Positions 40,491 to 52,541 of a DNA stretch of 64,000 nucleotides are shown here, piece by piece. The notes under the pieces are model-generated. The model worked only from the letters and a program-made list of their open reading frames with translations, had not been told where the DNA came from and did not search any database. The translations under genes were made by a program, and so were the position numbers. The stretch spans positions 310,001 to 374,000 of the forward strand of contig CALSFV010000290.1 of the NCBI GenBank assembly GCA_943737045.1, in the 5' to 3' direction. How positions within the stretch are numbered: position 1 is the stretch's first letter; every line of letters begins with the position of its first letter. Source of the stretch: Parapristionchus giblindavisi. Its lineage: Eukaryota; Nematoda; Chromadorea; Rhabditida; Diplogasteridae.

Positions 40491-41700
40491 TTACCAGACG
40501 ATTGATCGCCATGATAAGAGTGAAGTAGAGGACGAAGATCAAAGACCAAAGATCAAAGATTAAATATCAAAGATCTGTTAAACTCACCCTGTCACCTCTT
40601 CAACGCTAGAAACGAACCAGCGAAACGATTCATATTTAAGATTTCTTTGCAAATAACTGCTTTAAATAGGTTTCAGATATTATATGATTTCTATGGAAAG
40701 GGGGATATGACAATACCTGGTCCTGACTTATCCTTATGCTAAAATATTTAAAATGTCGAAATGAAAACATGTTGCAACTACACAAATACCGTGAAAGCCG
40801 TACCGTGAGGCGGTGCCCACTCTCCAAAACCAATTTATCGAAAAGCAAAAAAAAATAGTTCTTTTACAACTTTATGAAAGACACATTCCGGCTGCATGCC
40901 AGGAAAGTGAGAGAGTGTACCCAAAGCGGAGAGTTGTCTATTCGAGCTGGGGGAACTTCGTACATAAAACTCCGTTTTCGTACCTGAAGCAACACCTTTC
41001 ATTATCACGAACAGGAAACCCTTACAGAGCAAACAACTAAACCTGTCCAGATTTATCCAAAAAAAACTATTATATTTCAAGTCACACCCCGAGATACTCC
41101 ACTCACGGCAAATTCTCTTAGATATAGGTTGTCTAACTGTTCAGCTATAGAGAAAGGTTAGCTTACTCCAAACTCTCTCAAAAAGACACGTTAGATAATA
41201 CTCTCTCGCTCGAGATAGTAATGGGGGGCTGCAGTAAGCTAACTAAGTTATCGCACATTTGAGACAACGTTTCTCTAATTGTCGGATCTAAGATAACCTA
41301 TGACTCAAATATGAGACAGTTCGCCGTCAGTGTTTTTGCTCTGGATATACTCTCTCGCCGCATTTGTCTGCATTAGCGTGTGGCGAGAGCGGAAACTCAA
41401 ATTAGCTCGTTGTTTGCCTTTAAAGGGATCGAAACCTTTGTCAACGGTCTCTTCAACGCTCTACGCTCTCTCGTTGTTAGAGAACAGAGAAATAGTATGC
41501 GCAATGAAGAGGTCTTGAGAGAGGTTACTCATCCTTTAAAACGGGTTGTGCATGAAGTTCATGACTAGATTTATTATTGTCAGTAAATATTTACCAGTAA
41601 GTATGATGATTTTGTACAGATTGTAGCAAATGTCGATGATAAAGTGAAGTCGGTCCGGTGTTATACGAGAATCCGTACACATATCGACTGGAGTTTTCAT
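40491..41700 (-). pseudogene. decayed chemoreceptor (receptor D), paralogue of receptor C
   Basis: Four stretches match receptor C in order. 41595-41700 matches exon 1 (MKTPVDM, then RITPDRLHFIIDI) with the same length and donor. 40984-41042 matches exon 2 but carries a small 5' expansion and an 8-bp loss, putting TGA in frame. 40588-40635 matches exon 4 (ESFRWFVS) with a 4-bp loss before its donor. 40491-40545 matches exon 5 (YFTLIMAINRL) and then stops aligning. Homologues of exon 3 and of all exons after helix 3 are absent. The relic lies upstream of receptor B in the same orientation that receptor C has to receptor A. Confidence 0.8.
41420..41540. mobile_element. MITE-2 copy (TAAAGGGAGCGTAACCTCAC family)
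   Basis: TTTAAAGGGATCGAAACCTTTG and the right-end GGTTACTCATCCTTTAAA are inverted. The centre carries CTCTCTCGTTGTTAGAGAACAGAG less the last bases. It is inside the receptor D relic. Confidence 0.85.
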
Positions 41701-41775
41701 GGACACGACTGCTTGAAATCACCGTACTTGTACGTCGACAAAAGACAAAGAACGAAGAGATCTTAGAAGTTTTTA

Positions 41776-41890
41776 AGGCACACTTCGAGATAATTTTACT
41801 CTCCGCTCCGTCAATGATATCTCCCTACAAACAAAGCGAGAAAGAATTGCCTGAGCGGAGAGTTTTAAACTCGCCCGGAATTCGCTTTTC
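41776..41890. mobile_element. MITE-1 copy upstream of receptor D
   Basis: GATAATTTTACTCTCCGCTC pairs with GAGCGGAGAGTTTTAAACTC. It occupies a place equivalent to the MITE-1 copy upstream of receptor C, possibly inherited through the block duplication. Confidence 0.82.
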
Positions 41891-42007
41891 TTTTTTTTCT
41901 TCAAATTTCGAGAGTGTTTCCTATTGTAAAAGTTCCAAATGAGCCTTGAGTATGCTTTTAAAAAGCATAAAAAGTGCATGTCGTAGATAGTGCAAGCTCT
42001 CACCATC

Positions 42008-42128
42008 TTAAAGGGAGCGAAACCTCACTCAATGGTCTCTTCGACGCGCAATGCTCTCTCGTTGTTAGAGAACAGAGAAATAGTGTGCACAATGAAGAGA
42101 TCATTGAGAGAGGTAACGCTCCCTTTAA
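42008..42128. mobile_element. MITE-2 copy
   Basis: CTTAAAGGGAGCGAAACCTC and GAGGTAACGCTCCCTTTAA bound an intact hairpin. It lies in the divergent region between receptors D and B. Confidence 0.9.
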
Positions 42129-43227
42129 AATAACGTGCACGATGAGGTATTTAAGGGGACAATTATGGGTAATAGGAGTGATAATAATGATGAGTTAGCG
42201 CACTTCTAAAGGACGTCTACCAAAGACTTCCTCAAATCTTAGACAACTATGGGTTAATTATAGGCTATGTAATTCTTCGTTTGGTAAAGTTAGCACGGGG
42301 GTTCATTAGTGCTGTTCGCTCTCTTGTTGTTTTCCAGTGTTGTTGTGAATTGGAAAGTAAGAAAGAAAAGGAGAGATTAAAGCAGGATTGTGTTAGATAA
42401 ATTTTAATGAACAAACTATAACAAGTTAAATACGAATCAATCCAGTGACCCAGATAGTTTTTTTTTTACAATTTTTTGGGAAAATAAAGACAGAAAACCT
42501 CTTAAATAGAATCGGATTTAGACGATTAAAAATGATTTAGATAAAATTAAGCTAATGAGAAGGTTATTGATATCAAAAAGGAGGAAGTAGAAGACAGTAA
42601 TAATTACATAGTCATCTTTAGAAATCAATTTTTTCACACCAATATGAAGAATATATAAGTAATTTTAGATTCTCTCATCATCGTATTCGTTTCACTCTCC
42701 ACGAATACTGAGTTTTAAATACAAATTTCGAAAATCGGAGCTCCAGTGACGTAATGCTGATTTTTATCAAAAGATATTGTTCACAACAAACGTTATTAAA
42801 ATGATTCGTAATCTCTCAATGAGATGAGTTTATTGTGATCACAGGGAAGATCAAAAAGTTTCAACATTTTGAGTAAATCTGAGTTCTGATATCAAAGAAT
42901 CAGACCAATAATCATAAATTTAATGGTTATTTCCGTGACGAATTGGTCTCAAATACATAGTGTTAGTCGGGTAGCATGTAAATTATGGGATACGATGATT
43001 GATACTTTGACGCCTCACGAGTTAGTTCGTGGTCGCGCTGGTAACTGCTACAGTGGAGTTAGAAAATATGCGTCAAAAAGTGTCACAAGATCGGGGGTTT
43101 CATGTTTTATTGCGCTCCGTCTTATAACCCTATCTATCGCCAAGCCGTTTATTCGCGTCTTACTCTATTCTACTTTTCAAACTTTAACAGTAATTGTTCA
43201 AGGACAATTCCAGATTGACGGTGACCG
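42129..43227. promoter_or_regulatory. upstream region of receptor B
   Basis: About 1.1 kb without a gene model. Pieces match the region upstream of receptor A in order, such as CTCCAGTGACGTAATGCTGA and the stretch ending TTTAACAGTAATTGTTCA just before the start codon. No TATA-like or other site stands out. Confidence 0.4.
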
Positions 43228-46200
43228 ATGACACTGGAAGTTACTCCTCGTGATCCCAGCGGCATTCATGACCTCGCCAACTTATTCCTGGCTATATATG
43301 GGTCAATGTTAGCGATCGCACTGCCTCTATGCATTCTGTTCATCTATATTATGTTCAAAAATAGGAAGACGCTGTTTAAGGTAATTAATATTTGTCTCGA
43401 TAATTATATCCGATTCATAAGTTTAGTAAACAAAAAAATGAAGATAAAAAGCGCTGTAAAGATCCTGAAGATCTCCAATTTCAGTTTTTTTCTGGTGGAA
43501 AATTGTATTTTGAAAATTGCAAGTTCAGTGAAGCGTCGTTCAAAAGTAACAAAACAAGGGGCGGGAGAGCGCGCAAAATATGGAGAAGTTTTCTTTCGTC
43601 TATGTTTTTTTCGACATTTTCGGACCGCATAAGGCATCATTGCAAAAAATATGAATAGTTCTTATTCATGCAAACTACAGTAACTGTGTACACATTATCA
43701 AAAGTAGGCTCTGACGTGCATGTGGCCACTTGTGACTTTCTTGTCTCACAACTTGTCTGAAAAGCGACAGAAACGTTGATCCGATGGTTCGCATACGGAT
43801 AGCTGGCGGCATTTAATAATAATAATTTTTCGACGCCGTATATATCTAGCAATGCGAACCGGCACAAATAATGATTAATAATGACCAATAATGATAAGAT
43901 TAAAGCAATGGTTATATATTTGGTTATATGTTCATTATAATGTAATAATTGATTATTAAAATGGTTTCAGTGGCCCTTCTTCCTGATCGTGTGGCATCTA
44001 ACCATTACCAATGCACTTTCACTCATTTCCCACTCGACATGCGCCTTTCCGGATATGATGAAAGGAGATAATGACGACGATAATGAGGTGCCAGATACTG
44101 AATATGTGCGTCGTTGAGGGTGCTAAATAGACACCCCGAGTTAATTTGAAACTTTCCGCAATCGCCTCATTCTCTCGCCTTTCTGTCTACGAAAGAGAGC
44201 CGAGAGTAAAAATAGCTCGGGGTTTACCCTTACGTTCACGTCAAAGATAGGGTTTATTGTTAGCGTGAAGACAATCAGCTATTAGACAATGCAGAGTTTT
44301 TTTTTTGAACAAAAAATTCTTATCACCAAAGAGAAAAAGATGAGTGAAAAAAATATTAAATTACCAAAGAGAAAAAATGAGTGATTTCAGAACGAGCCAG
44401 TTGGCACGCAATTCTCCGAAACCATGAAGATTTTCTTTAATGGTATCTGTGATAAGGTAAAATATTAAAATAATATCATAAAATAATAATGATAATAATA
44501 TATAATATAATACATTAAATAATAATAATAATAATAACATAAACCAAAAATAACAAAATAACACAATATCAGTAAAACGAAAAAGCGAGTTATGAATTGA
44601 AAAAGAAATTGCTGAGATGTGATTTTGCCGTTCCAAAATTTCAAGTTTCAGGCCGTTCCTTACTTCACCCTGCTCATGGCGATTAACCGATTGGCGCAAT
44701 TCCTTCTGCCCACAATCTTACCTTTGTTTTCCGTGTGAGTTTTGAGATACACGAAAAAGATTAGAAGGCTTTAGAAAAATAACGTGATAGATATACATAA
44801 AGAAGGCAAGACCTATCCACACAGCTTTATTCATCAACAACTCGATTCTTCTAAATCCAATTTCAGAAGATTCATGCGACTGACAATTCTGATAACATGG
44901 GTAGTCACCTGTGTGAGTTGTGCGATCACGGCGATGGTGAAACCGCAAGAGAAATTCAGCAAGGTCATTTATAGTAATGATAATAATGTCTCTATTTGTG
45001 TTGTTTCAATCATAAAAACATGCATATACCAAAAGCAACACCCTACCGAGGTTTAATCTTAGCATTTCAGTTTTTTTCGCGTTTGAGTTTTGTTTGCGGT
45101 GATTAATGCATGAAGACTTTACAGATTGACCATCATTCGAATTGACTTTAAAAAATATTTAAAAAAATATATTTCCAGGCATCAATGAGTTTCAAGGAAG
45201 AGATCGGAACCGCCGTGCTCGAATGCGATGTGCTCTATCTGGTGTGGCAATTATTATTTTTATTATTTGAAAATAAAAAAAATATTATTAGTATAATTTC
45301 TATCGGCGATGGAAACTCATTCTCATCGATAATCGTCCAATGAGTGCATAAAATCATTAAATGGAACAGAAAAGGTGATATCATTATTTATCACATGCTC
45401 ACGCATGAACGATACAGTCGAACAATTGTGAAGTAATAATTAATCAATATACTCTCAAGAAACGGTAGATAAAGATTAAGATGATGGATGGGGCAAAGGG
45501 GTTAGAGTGTTAGAGCGTGTAAACCGGGTTTTTGTTTCTTTTCTTTTCGTTTCGCAACTTCTTCGACTGAAAAAGAGCATAGCTATTGTAGATTTTGCAA
45601 TGCATCGACGCAATAATCCCATCAATCATCGTACTTATATACGTGGCTGTGTGCTGGTCGATAAGAGAGAAGCGAGGAATAATGTACGTTTATAATGACA
45701 TCAAGTTATGGCCAAAAATAAATTTGTAAACAATCGGGAAAAGGTTCACATGTTTACGTGGTATTACCCTAAATTATACGGTTTTGCTATGCCATAGGAT
45801 TTTGTCTGAATCCTCTTCCCGTGAATTTTTCCATTGGATGTTCCAGTCTTATGGATTTTCATAATGATATTCAAGATCCCTTCACCATTCACTATTCTTG
45901 TATGCGACCTTAATACGCCCAGACTAGTCAGTCGTTTAGTGGCAATCAATTCTTCCCAATTGGTTTTGTGCTAGATTAAGGTCATTAAATTGTAAATATA
46001 TTTAAGATCCAAACATGCCCATCTTTCGGGAGCGAGAAACGCCGAAGACAAGAGACTGCTAGCACAGGCCGTCGTTGTAGCTGCCATCTTGGAGGTTTGA
46101 CCATAGAAATTACAAGATGTTTTATATCACTTTTTGTTCTAGAACAAGAATGTTTGTAACAATTGAAAATATTTTCTAAATATACAGCAAATATTGCATG

Positions 46201-46784
46201 CAAATATAATTTCAGACCTTATTCTTTCAGTTAGACAGCATACTCAAAATTCTCTCATCAGTCGCTGTGTTCGATTCCTGGGTGAGCATGTTTGCCAAAT
46301 TTTAAAGCACACCCAATTGGAAACCCTCCACGCTGACAATGCTCTCTCGTTTTCTTTCACAGCGAGAGAACTGTGCCAGAACGGAAAGTAAAATTAACTC
46401 GGGTGTGCCTTTCACGAAAAAATTTCAGTTTCTTCAATCTACATTGTCGAAATTGCTCTCATACACAAAAATCTAGTTCAAGTTTCTTTTTATTTCTCGA
46501 CGAAAATTCATATTTTCCATTTATATGCATGGTTGTGCGTACCGTCAATACGGCAACCCTTAGCTCGAAACGATTGAACCGCCGACAACAATAAATGATA
46601 TTTTCAGTTACAATACATCTTCAACATGCTTCAACTCATGGCTGACGTCTTTAACCACACAGTGAACGCTGTTATCTTCCTGTTCTTCAATCAAACCATA
46701 CGAAATCTCCTTCCACCATGGATCACTAGATGTTGCAAGAGGAACAAGATCAACGAACGATCATTATCGGTCACGCATTCGTGA
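43228..46784 (+). CDS. seven-transmembrane chemoreceptor (receptor B), close paralogue of receptor A
   Basis: Ten exons, 334 codons: 43228-43380, 43971-44105, 44391-44456, 44652-44734, 44867-44963, 45179-45241, 45592-45683, 46007-46094, 46231-46281, 46608-46784 (TGA). Every exon has the same length and phase as in receptor A. Markers are GIHDLANLFLAIYGS (start of helix 1), FTLLMAINRLAQFLLP (helix 3), LECDVLYL, CIDAIIPSIIVLIYVAVCW (helix 5), DKRLLAQAVVVAAILE (helix 6) and NQTIRNLLPPWITRCCKR after helix 7. Differences from receptor A concentrate in the acidic loop after helix 2 and in exon 3. Introns carry MITE-1 copies (44125-44232, 46303-46412). The gene looks functional. Confidence 0.83.
44125..44232. 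mobile_element. MITE-1 copy in a receptor B intron
   Basis: ACACCCCGAGTTAATTTGAA and AAAATAGCTCGGGGTTTACC are the inverted ends around CTCTCGCC/CGAAAGAGAG. It lies 20 bp downstream of exon 2. Confidence 0.85.
46303..46412. mobile_element. MITE-1 copy in a receptor B intron
   Basis: AAAGCACACCCAATTGGAAA and TTAACTCGGGTGTGCCTTT are the ends, with a CTCTCTCGTTTTC/CGAGAGAAC centre. It is 20 bp downstream of exon 9. Confidence 0.85.
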
Positions 46785-47389
46785 TTCATTTAAGGATTAC
46801 GCCAAATCTAGAAGTTTCACTTTTTCGCACTTTTCAAAAGAAAAGAAATTTAGACTCTCCTCGAATGGCGCACTATCTCGTTTTTGATCTTCTATTTACT
46901 CTATTGACTTTTGAACAACACTCCATTACTTCGTATGTATCATAACAGAATTTTTGCTGTAATTAATTTCATTAGTGCTTGTTATCAGTAATAGCAAGTA
47001 TAAATACCATCGAATTGTTAATTTGGTATCTTACCATGCTACACTTGAGGCAATAACATTATAATTGAATTGATATTCTTGATCCATCCAGAGGAAAAAA
47101 AAGTGCTCACAGATACTCTATAAGGACGACTAAAGGCATACTCCGAGCTAATTTGAGGTCTCCGCCCTGTAAATACTAACAATAAGAAGTATTCGAACTG
47201 ATATTGGTATGGGCTCTTTATCTGCGTATGGGAAACGAAGTGCACTTTTAAGTTAAAAATGTTTTCCAGGAAACGCACCTACAACACAAACCTAACAGAA
47301 CATAAATATTTAGCAATTATTTCATTTGTGAAACATATTTGACTTTAATAAATGTCATAAAGTCCCTTAAGCTAATACAACTCGGGCTG
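46785..47389. other. intergenic, no gene seen
   Basis: Between receptor B and the LINE fragment I see only AT-rich sequence, with a half MITE-1 (CATACTCCGAGCTAATTTGA) near 47137. A polyadenylation-like signal cannot be singled out. Confidence 0.5.
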
Positions 47390-47612
47390 AACCTTTTCTC
47401 AAATCGTGTTGTCCGAAAATGGAATAATTTAGATCGAACTATTGTCACATCAATCTCTCCTCAAGTGTTTAGTAATTCTATAAAGGTTGCAATCCAGTAA
47501 TTGCACCTATATCGTCGATACTTCTTGTTTTAATATGTATTTTAATTGTTTATGAAAAAATCTCTCTTGTCTCTTTTCTCCAAGATGCGATAAATATATA
47601 TATATATATATT
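47390..47612 (+). mobile_element. 5'-truncated LINE 3' end
   Basis: In frame it reads FSNRVVRKWNNLDRTIVTSI, then SPQVFSNSIKVAIQ, then a stop. The 3' tail is GATGCGATAAATAT plus (AT)n. It is nearly identical to 23536-23757. The differing tails (ATT or AT) fit slippage of a microsatellite-ended LINE. Confidence 0.82.
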
Positions 47613-47871
47613 AGCGAGTTATATGTGTCTAGACGTAGCGGCCGAAACATATTCTAATATATTCTAGTTTCTATATATAACGAGCATGCTATTTAAACAT
47701 TATACCTTTCATTTATATTTTATCTATGTACGTGTCGAGCACGCAACGATACCTAGGAATACAATGTAATTTAACGAGCAATTCGAATCTGTATAAAACA
47801 GTTGTTTCTCAGAAACATTCAAAACTTTAAGCTTGGTTTGCTTCTGGGTCCTGTCAGATAGTCTCTCAAAG

Positions 47872-50800
47872 TTACACACTTCCTCGAAATACAATCGTTG
47901 GTCTCGAATACGCAATCACTTCAAATAGTACGAACTCTAAAATGAAGGTAACAAAAGAAATGATTAATCCGGTTAAAAGTAATCCCCAATGGTAGATCAT
48001 CGCATCCAGTTTGAGAGCCTTCGCTGAAGCCTTTGAGACTTCTTTCGATCTTATCGTTCGATAGGCCCGAATCGGAATCTCTCGAGCCATGTAGAAGTCT
48101 TCACGCTGCAATGGTTTTTGTATAACTTTTTTTCTATTAAACCCACAGAACACATCGTTTAATTAGTATACAGGCACATCCATTGCTAATTTTACTCTCC
48201 GCTCTGGCAACGTTCTCTTGTAGACAAAGCTAACGAACGAGCATTTTCAGAGAGGAGAGTTTCGAATTTGCTCGGGGTGTGCCTTTAAACAGTAACAATG
48301 AACAGAGTAATTTAGCTCACTCAAGCAAAGTAATAAAATAAGCTGACCATGTCTGGCGAGAAGACTGTCTCCAGCACGAAGTCTAGCTGCTTTACAATGG
48401 TTTTGGAGACATTACGGGCAAAGATGAAATTGTAGTTGTCTCCAAAATAGTAGGAGTGGTCCAGAGTCTGCGAGGGCAATTTCTCACCAGGGCCAGGCTC
48501 GACTCTGAAAATGTGACTTTAGTTGAATTCCTAGCCAAAACTTTTTTTGCTTTTTTTTTCCAAAATTATTTTTTGTTAACGTAAAGATGACACGTTTTAT
48601 AATCACATGATGAATTTTTGTAATATCAATAAATTATTTTTAAAAAAACAAATACTCTTAAAATGTCGTACATACAATTTTTTTTACAATTTAATAATAA
48701 ATAAAACATGCATTGAATAGACACAATCGGCAGGAAGAAGACCCTTGAAAGCCATCCGATAGAGTTCCGTGTGGTAGACGATGACTAAAGCTGATTGATT
48801 GGTACAAACGGTATGTAGTCGATCGTCAATTGCATCGACCGCGAAGCGAGAGATTCCCACGAATTCGTCCAGCTAAATCGATCATATAGAATAAGCAAGG
48901 TCCTTGAAATTCCCCGCTCATGCAATGGTTTCTCGCTTTTTTTGTCTAGGAGAGAGCCAGAGCGGCGAGAAAAAATAAAATTTAAAAAAATGGGTTTAAT
49001 CGTCTTACTGAACAATATATACAGCAAAAAAAACTTATTGTAATTGGAGTAAAGGACAAACCTCTTCGCTCAGAATCATTTTAGTGCCGTAGTATAGGCC
49101 ATAGTGGGTCGGACGTTCCAGAATATCTTCGAAGTTGCTGACAATAATTTTAATCATTTTTATCTTCTGATCATTTCATGTGTTAGCTGCAACGCTTTCA
49201 CTGTTCGTGTCAAGTTTCATATACAGACTTTCTTTGAATGGAGAAGAATTCTTTAGGGATAATACGTGTGAATATTAGGACCCCCCCCTTCTTTGACCCC
49301 CTCTGCATATGGTATGCTGGCAGGGTAAAGTATTAATAATATTATTATTATATCATTGGGAAGCATGACTCGAATGGATAGAAGTAATTGGGAAAAGAAT
49401 GAAAAGCTTACGGTGGCGGAATAATGTCTTGGACAGTGGCATTTCCACTGAAAATGGCCTGATACCACCACGTCATGAAGGCGAAAGATATAAACACGAG
49501 ATGACGACCGATCATGTTGAGAATAAAACGGGACTGAAATGGGTATACATTAATGTAGTAGACGAGGAAGTAGATATATTTTTGTGATTTGACTATGCCT
49601 GTCAAAAGTAGAATGAAAAATAATAATATATCTAACAACCTCTGGCAGGCGATCAATAATCTTCAATAGGATAGCAGTTGCTAGAACAAGCAGAACAACA
49701 TCTAGATCGTAGACTGTCAACGAAATAAGACGAGGAATGGAGATGGGAAATTGGAGAGATTTCATTGTGAATATTATCTGAAAATAAATTAATTGAAAAA
49801 AAAAACAGATTGTTTTTGTCCCTCTGTTGCGTTATATCACTTCCTTTAAATTACTTTCACATGCTAATTTTTAGACCCTGGAAACTCGTCATATTCCGTT
49901 TTTCACTAATTTTTAGCGTACCATTACTCTGCTCTTTGACAACTCTCTCGTAGACAAATAAGGAGAGTCAACAAGTATAGAGTTGAAATGGAGCATCTTC
50001 CTATGACGGCAAAAAATGTGCATTCAAAGCTTTTGTATCACGCTTAAAGGGAGCGTAACCTCACTCAATGGTCTCTTCGACGCGTAATGCTCTCTCGTTG
50101 TTAGAGAACAGAAAAATAGTGTGCGCAATAAAGAGACCATTGAGTGAGGTAACGCTTCCTTTAAGGACGTGCAAAATGATACGAAAAAAATTGACAGGAC
50201 ACTCTTCATTCCATTGATAGCGCTGTGGAAAAACACCGAATTTCCCCCCCCCCCTTGAACCGATAGCTCAGAACCGAAAGCAATTGCAAAACTTCCCAAA
50301 TTCTAAAAATCGCGGCAATCCCTGAGGGGATTCTGAAGGTTCATTTATGATTCTGGCGGTCAATACACAGAATCCGCAGAAAATTAATAGCATGTAATAT
50401 AGGACAGTGTATTTGAAAATTTTTGCAATTTTTACTCGGAAGCACATTTTGGACATGTTTTGTCAACTTGAAAGACACAAAGACAGATTTTGCATGTTTA
50501 CTAAAGGACTGCCGTCTTTTTGATAGGAAACGCCATAGACAAAGTATGCCCCAGTTCTTGCACAGCATGAACTGGGCAAAATGAAGCCTACCATCCATGC
50601 AGATGGAAAGGCGACGAACGCCCCAGCGGGACAGGGAAGGGCGTTCATCGCGAAGGCCCTCCCCCAAACCAAAATTCTCTCCTAGGAGAGTGGCGCAACC
50701 GATGTATCAGAAGCGAAGAGTGAGGATGAAGAGTGCCTTTTATAGGGAGACTATGAATCGAATTTGACTAATGAGAGTGAGAGAATGTGAGAGAGCTAGA

Positions 50801-52541
50801 GAGTATGCACTATCTAGCTCTCCCATTAGTCAAATTCGGTATGTAGTTTGTAGTGATCCCTATAAAAGGCACTCCTCATCCTTCGCTGAAAATGAAAAAA
50901 ATGGCGAGTTCTTGCACATCATGAACTGGGCAATACTAAAAAAAGGACAGCAGTTGAACGGAGTTCTCGGGCAAAAAAATGCCCCATTGCTTTAAGTTAA
51001 AAATTGTCAGTTGAAGCAATAATTTGGCAAACAAAACAAAAAAATGTCAAACTGTGCAAAACATGGCAGTTCATATTTATTGGCATATTAAATCCAATGC
51101 CCTCTATGTCAGCCACACTTTTTTCATCATGGCTGTGGCAATTATGAAAATCTATGTTTTATACCTTCCAAGCAGAAATTGCAAAAATTCTCAAAAACAC
51201 GTCCTATATATTGAATTACTCTAGCAAAATGTGTTTTCATGGATTCCAGCGAAAATATTTGCCGGTCTCGGGACCTTGGAATTCTCACTGACCTTCTCGT
51301 TGAATATAGCAGGCTGAGTGTATCTCAATCTTGTCACATTCTCAGGATGAAGATATTCTGAACTGGCCGATGAGAAGTATCTGATTACATAAGAAATCAC
51401 ATACAACAAGTTTGGAAAAGATTGAGACAAAGTGAGAAGAATCGCCAATGAAATTGTCAAAATGTTGTCAATGAGATTGTCATTATCAAAATAAGTTCTC
51501 CGGCATTTTTTGACACCGCGAGCTGCACCACGGTGTGGAAGGGACGGTGTGCCTATCGGGGTAGACATCAAATCTCGCGGACACACCGTCCATCCTACCC
51601 CACGGGGCACACCGTCTTCCCACTCCGCGAGGTTCCCCGTTGAAAACCACAGCTCGCGGGGTACACCGTCTAATTGTTCTGCCCCGCGGAGTACCTCACG
51701 GCGTACACCACGGGATTGAACGGTGTGCCCCGCGAGTAAAAATTACCGAAGTTGGATTGCTGCACTAAATATAGCAAGGGTTCAAATTGTTCTCACTTTC
51801 CATTTGCGACATCATTATATAAAGTGCCGATGCATGAATTATTAACGCAATGGTGGTTTCCTGAATGATAAACGATAATTCCAACAATGAATGTTTCCTG
51901 AACGAATAAACAGTGGTGGGATTTTTTTTTGTAAATTATCTGTCTTATACATGCTAGAGATAAACAATGGAAGATGCTATTTTCTCATGGAATAGGATCA
52001 ATAAATGATAAAAGATTTATTTAAAAGGTACAAATGTTAGTTTGACAGCACGTTATAATTAAAACTAGATAATGTTAGCGAATGTGAAATTAGTATTTGT
52101 GTCCTAAGATGTTTCGGCAACTACGTATAGATACCATGAATCTTTGTCTGGACACCATAAATTGTATTTGAAACTCTCCGCTCTGGAAATGCTCTATTGC
52201 TTTCCTAGTCTACGTGAAAGCGTTTCCAGAGCGGAGAGTAAAATGAGCTCGGGATGAACCTATAATGTAATGCGCTCTTGGGTTCACAACCAGTTTAGAG
52301 AATTCATAGCTATCTCGGCTTCATTTCATAAAATTATAAGATCAACCAACCTGTATCCGTGGAATATTCAATCTTATCACATCCATACATGTCGGATACC
52401 ATCCTCCAGTAAGTATTAAGTGTTCCTCGATATGATTCTTTGACTCTGTCATAGTAAAGTAACGGAAACTGATCCATCGACATATACAGTCGTAGAATGC
52501 CCTCCGGGCACAGCCTATGCGCTTGGGCACGATACATTACT
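47872..52541 (-). CDS. ionotropic-receptor-like protein (IR-like F), 5' end incomplete
   Basis: Nine exons in phase: 52351-52541, 51797-51860, 51293-51380, 49640-49777, 49412-49533, 49062-49137, 48712-48872, 48348-48504, 47872-48105. The open product is at least 408 residues from an internal Met; a signal-peptide exon upstream is expected but not found. Ligand-binding lobe 1 includes CPEGILRLYMSMDQFPLLYY, TYWRMVSDMYGCDKIEY and GTLYNDVANGKYFSSASSEY. Membrane segment 1 is VVLLVLATAILLKII. The next hydrophobic segment, RHLVFISFAFMTWWYQAIFSG, corresponds to segment 3. Lobe 2 follows (NFEDILERPTHYGLYYGTKM through VSKTIVKQLDFVLETVFS). The final helix is YHWGLLLTGLIISFVTFILE. No pore loop fits between the first two helices. 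The intron after the 48712 exon uses a GC donor (GCATGT). The family contains ligand-gated chemosensory channels; ligand unknown. Confidence 0.75.
48172..48288. mobile_element. MITE-1 copy in an IR-like F intron
   Basis: AGGCACATCCATTGCTAATT and GAATTTGCTCGGGGTGTGCC bound the hairpin, between the last two exons of IR-like F. Confidence 0.85.
50043..50164. mobile_element. MITE-2 copy in an IR-like F intron
   Basis: CTTAAAGGGAGCGTAACCTC and GTGAGGTAACGCTTCCTTTAA are inverted ends; the centre holds the shared GTTGTTAGAGAACAGA. Confidence 0.9.
50385..51225. mobile_element. ~840-bp foldback element in an IR-like F intron
   Basis: ATATAGGACAGTGTATTTGA on the left pairs with TCAAAAACACGTCCTATAT on the right. 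GTTCTTGCACAGCATGAACT recurs at 50556 and, as GTTCTTGCACATCATGAACT, at 50910. The centre near 50790 is a strong palindrome (GACTAATGAGAGTGAGAGAA on one side, its complement on the other). Short open frames within it are arm artefacts. Confidence 0.75.
51510..51740. repeat. GC-rich CACACCGTC/CCCGCGAG island
   Basis: About 230 bp with far higher GC than the surrounding intron. CACACCGTC or GACGGTGTG occurs at least six times in both orientations, with CCCCGCGAG-type motifs between them. It lies in the intron between IR-like F exons 51293-51380 and 51797-51860. The origin is unknown; a small mobile element with subterminal repeats is plausible. Confidence 0.6.
52155..52262. mobile_element. MITE-1 copy in an IR-like F intron
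   Basis: GAAACTCTCCGCTCTGGAAA is inverted as TTTCCAGAGCGGAGAGTAAA around CTATTGCTTTC. This is one of the best-preserved hairpins of the family in the window. Confidence 0.88.

Noticed and set aside
40491..41700. Working receptor gene parallel to receptor C
   Set aside because: Frameshifts in the homologues of exons 2 and 4 and no trace of exon 3 or of helices 4-7.
47390..47612. Host coding exon for the FSNRVVRKWNNLD frame
   Set aside because: The sequence is repeated near-exactly at 23536-23757 with a microsatellite tail, as expected for a LINE 3' end.
50341..50672. Minus-strand open frames of 108 and 69 codons
   Set aside because: They are inside one arm of the foldback element 50385-51225 and have no recognisable domain.
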